This document shows, piece by piece, positions 63,787 through 64,000 of a DNA stretch of 64,000 bases. The notes under the pieces are model-generated. The model ran no database searches. It was given only the letters and a program-made list of their open reading frames with translations, and was not told where the DNA came from. This stretch comes from Allodiplogaster sudhausi (Eukaryota; Nematoda; Chromadorea; Rhabditida; Diplogasteridae). The translations under genes and the position numbers were made by a program. The DNA lies in assembly GCA_945643635.1 (NCBI GenBank), contig CALZFC010000017.1:2702001-2766000 (forward strand). The letters are read 5' to 3'. Every line of letters starts with the position of its first letter. The stretch's first letter is position 1.

Positions 63787-64000
63787 TCACGTTAGGCTAC
63801 TTCGTCTGTGGACGGTCGCAGGTTCTTGCAAGTAATATTGCGTTGCGGACGCGACGCGGCTGTTGTGCACTTGTCGCGAGCGAGTTCTGCAGTAAACCGC
63901 GCGCATCAATGCGACACGATAGATGCGCACAAAGGCAATGATGACGAGCGGCTCGAGCGCCGGAAAGAGCTCGGCCGGCAGACACATGTAGGGCCCGACC
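63787..64000 (-). CDS. 3' end of another seven-transmembrane chemoreceptor (partial)
   Basis: Minus-strand frame open from the window edge to a TGA ending at 63,787. It reads GPYMCLPAELFPALEPLVII then AFVRIYRVALMR, matching the TM7 pattern of the receptor at 28.5 kb (LFPLFPAFDGLVV ending KDYR): Pro-Ala-x-(D/E) in the helix and the closing YR. The remaining tail is hydrophilic. The gene's 5' part lies beyond the window. Convergent to PRORP, with about 690 bases between the two stops. Confidence 0.6.
   Translation of the reverse strand, partial: VGPYMCLPAELFPALEPLVIIAFVRIYRVALMRAVYCRTRSRQVHNSRVASATQYYLQEPATVHRRSSLT

Overview
This window is nuclear DNA of a nematode. The evidence is a seven-helix chemoreceptor gene of the nematode Str/Srh/Srj type, an EPRS gene followed directly by a nicastrin gene, very closely spaced same-strand genes, and GC-rich coding exons cut by many short AT-rich introns. 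Intron density (35 exons in EPRS) and the abundant (CT)n/(GA)n tracts look more like a diplogastrid such as Pristionchus than Caenorhabditis, but that is a guess. Exon models below were built by hand by requiring GT/AG borders and matching phases across every intron; some acceptors are AAG or GAG rather than CAG.

Left part, about 1-31,200: a segmentally duplicated accessory region. It holds five copies (four open, one frameshifted) of a small two-exon gene for a secreted four-cysteine peptide that I do not recognise. At least three copies are linked to copies of one str-type chemoreceptor gene. The chemoreceptor is intact once (minus strand, 28,490-31,071, 324 aa) and is present as decayed copies at about 17.6, 18.8-20.6 and 24.1 kb. 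Two units face each other as a large inverted repeat (about 18.5-23.4 kb and 25.5-31.2 kb). The same region has a 1.5-kb foldback element (3.66-5.18 kb), a perfect 28-bp hairpin (26.5 kb), a tRNA-like sequence (5.7 kb) and an unidentified multi-exon minus-strand gene (9.3-11.05 kb) with faint resemblance to M13 neprilysin-like proteins.

Right part, 33,448-63,096: four conserved housekeeping genes, all on the plus strand: glutamyl-prolyl-tRNA synthetase (EPRS, 1331 aa, 35 exons), nicastrin (737 aa, 20 exons, gamma-secretase subunit), a COA6-like cytochrome c oxidase assembly factor (98 aa, 4 exons), and a protein-only mitochondrial RNase P (PRORP/MRPP3-like) gene whose catalytic half is clear and whose N-terminal half I could not fully resolve. 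COA6 and PRORP are separated by only 78 bp, which in a nematode suggests an operon. From memory, EPRS and nicastrin are also neighbours in C. elegans (ZC434.5 and ZC434.6). The window ends inside another minus-strand chemoreceptor gene.

The most unusual content is the co-duplicated peptide/chemoreceptor cluster.
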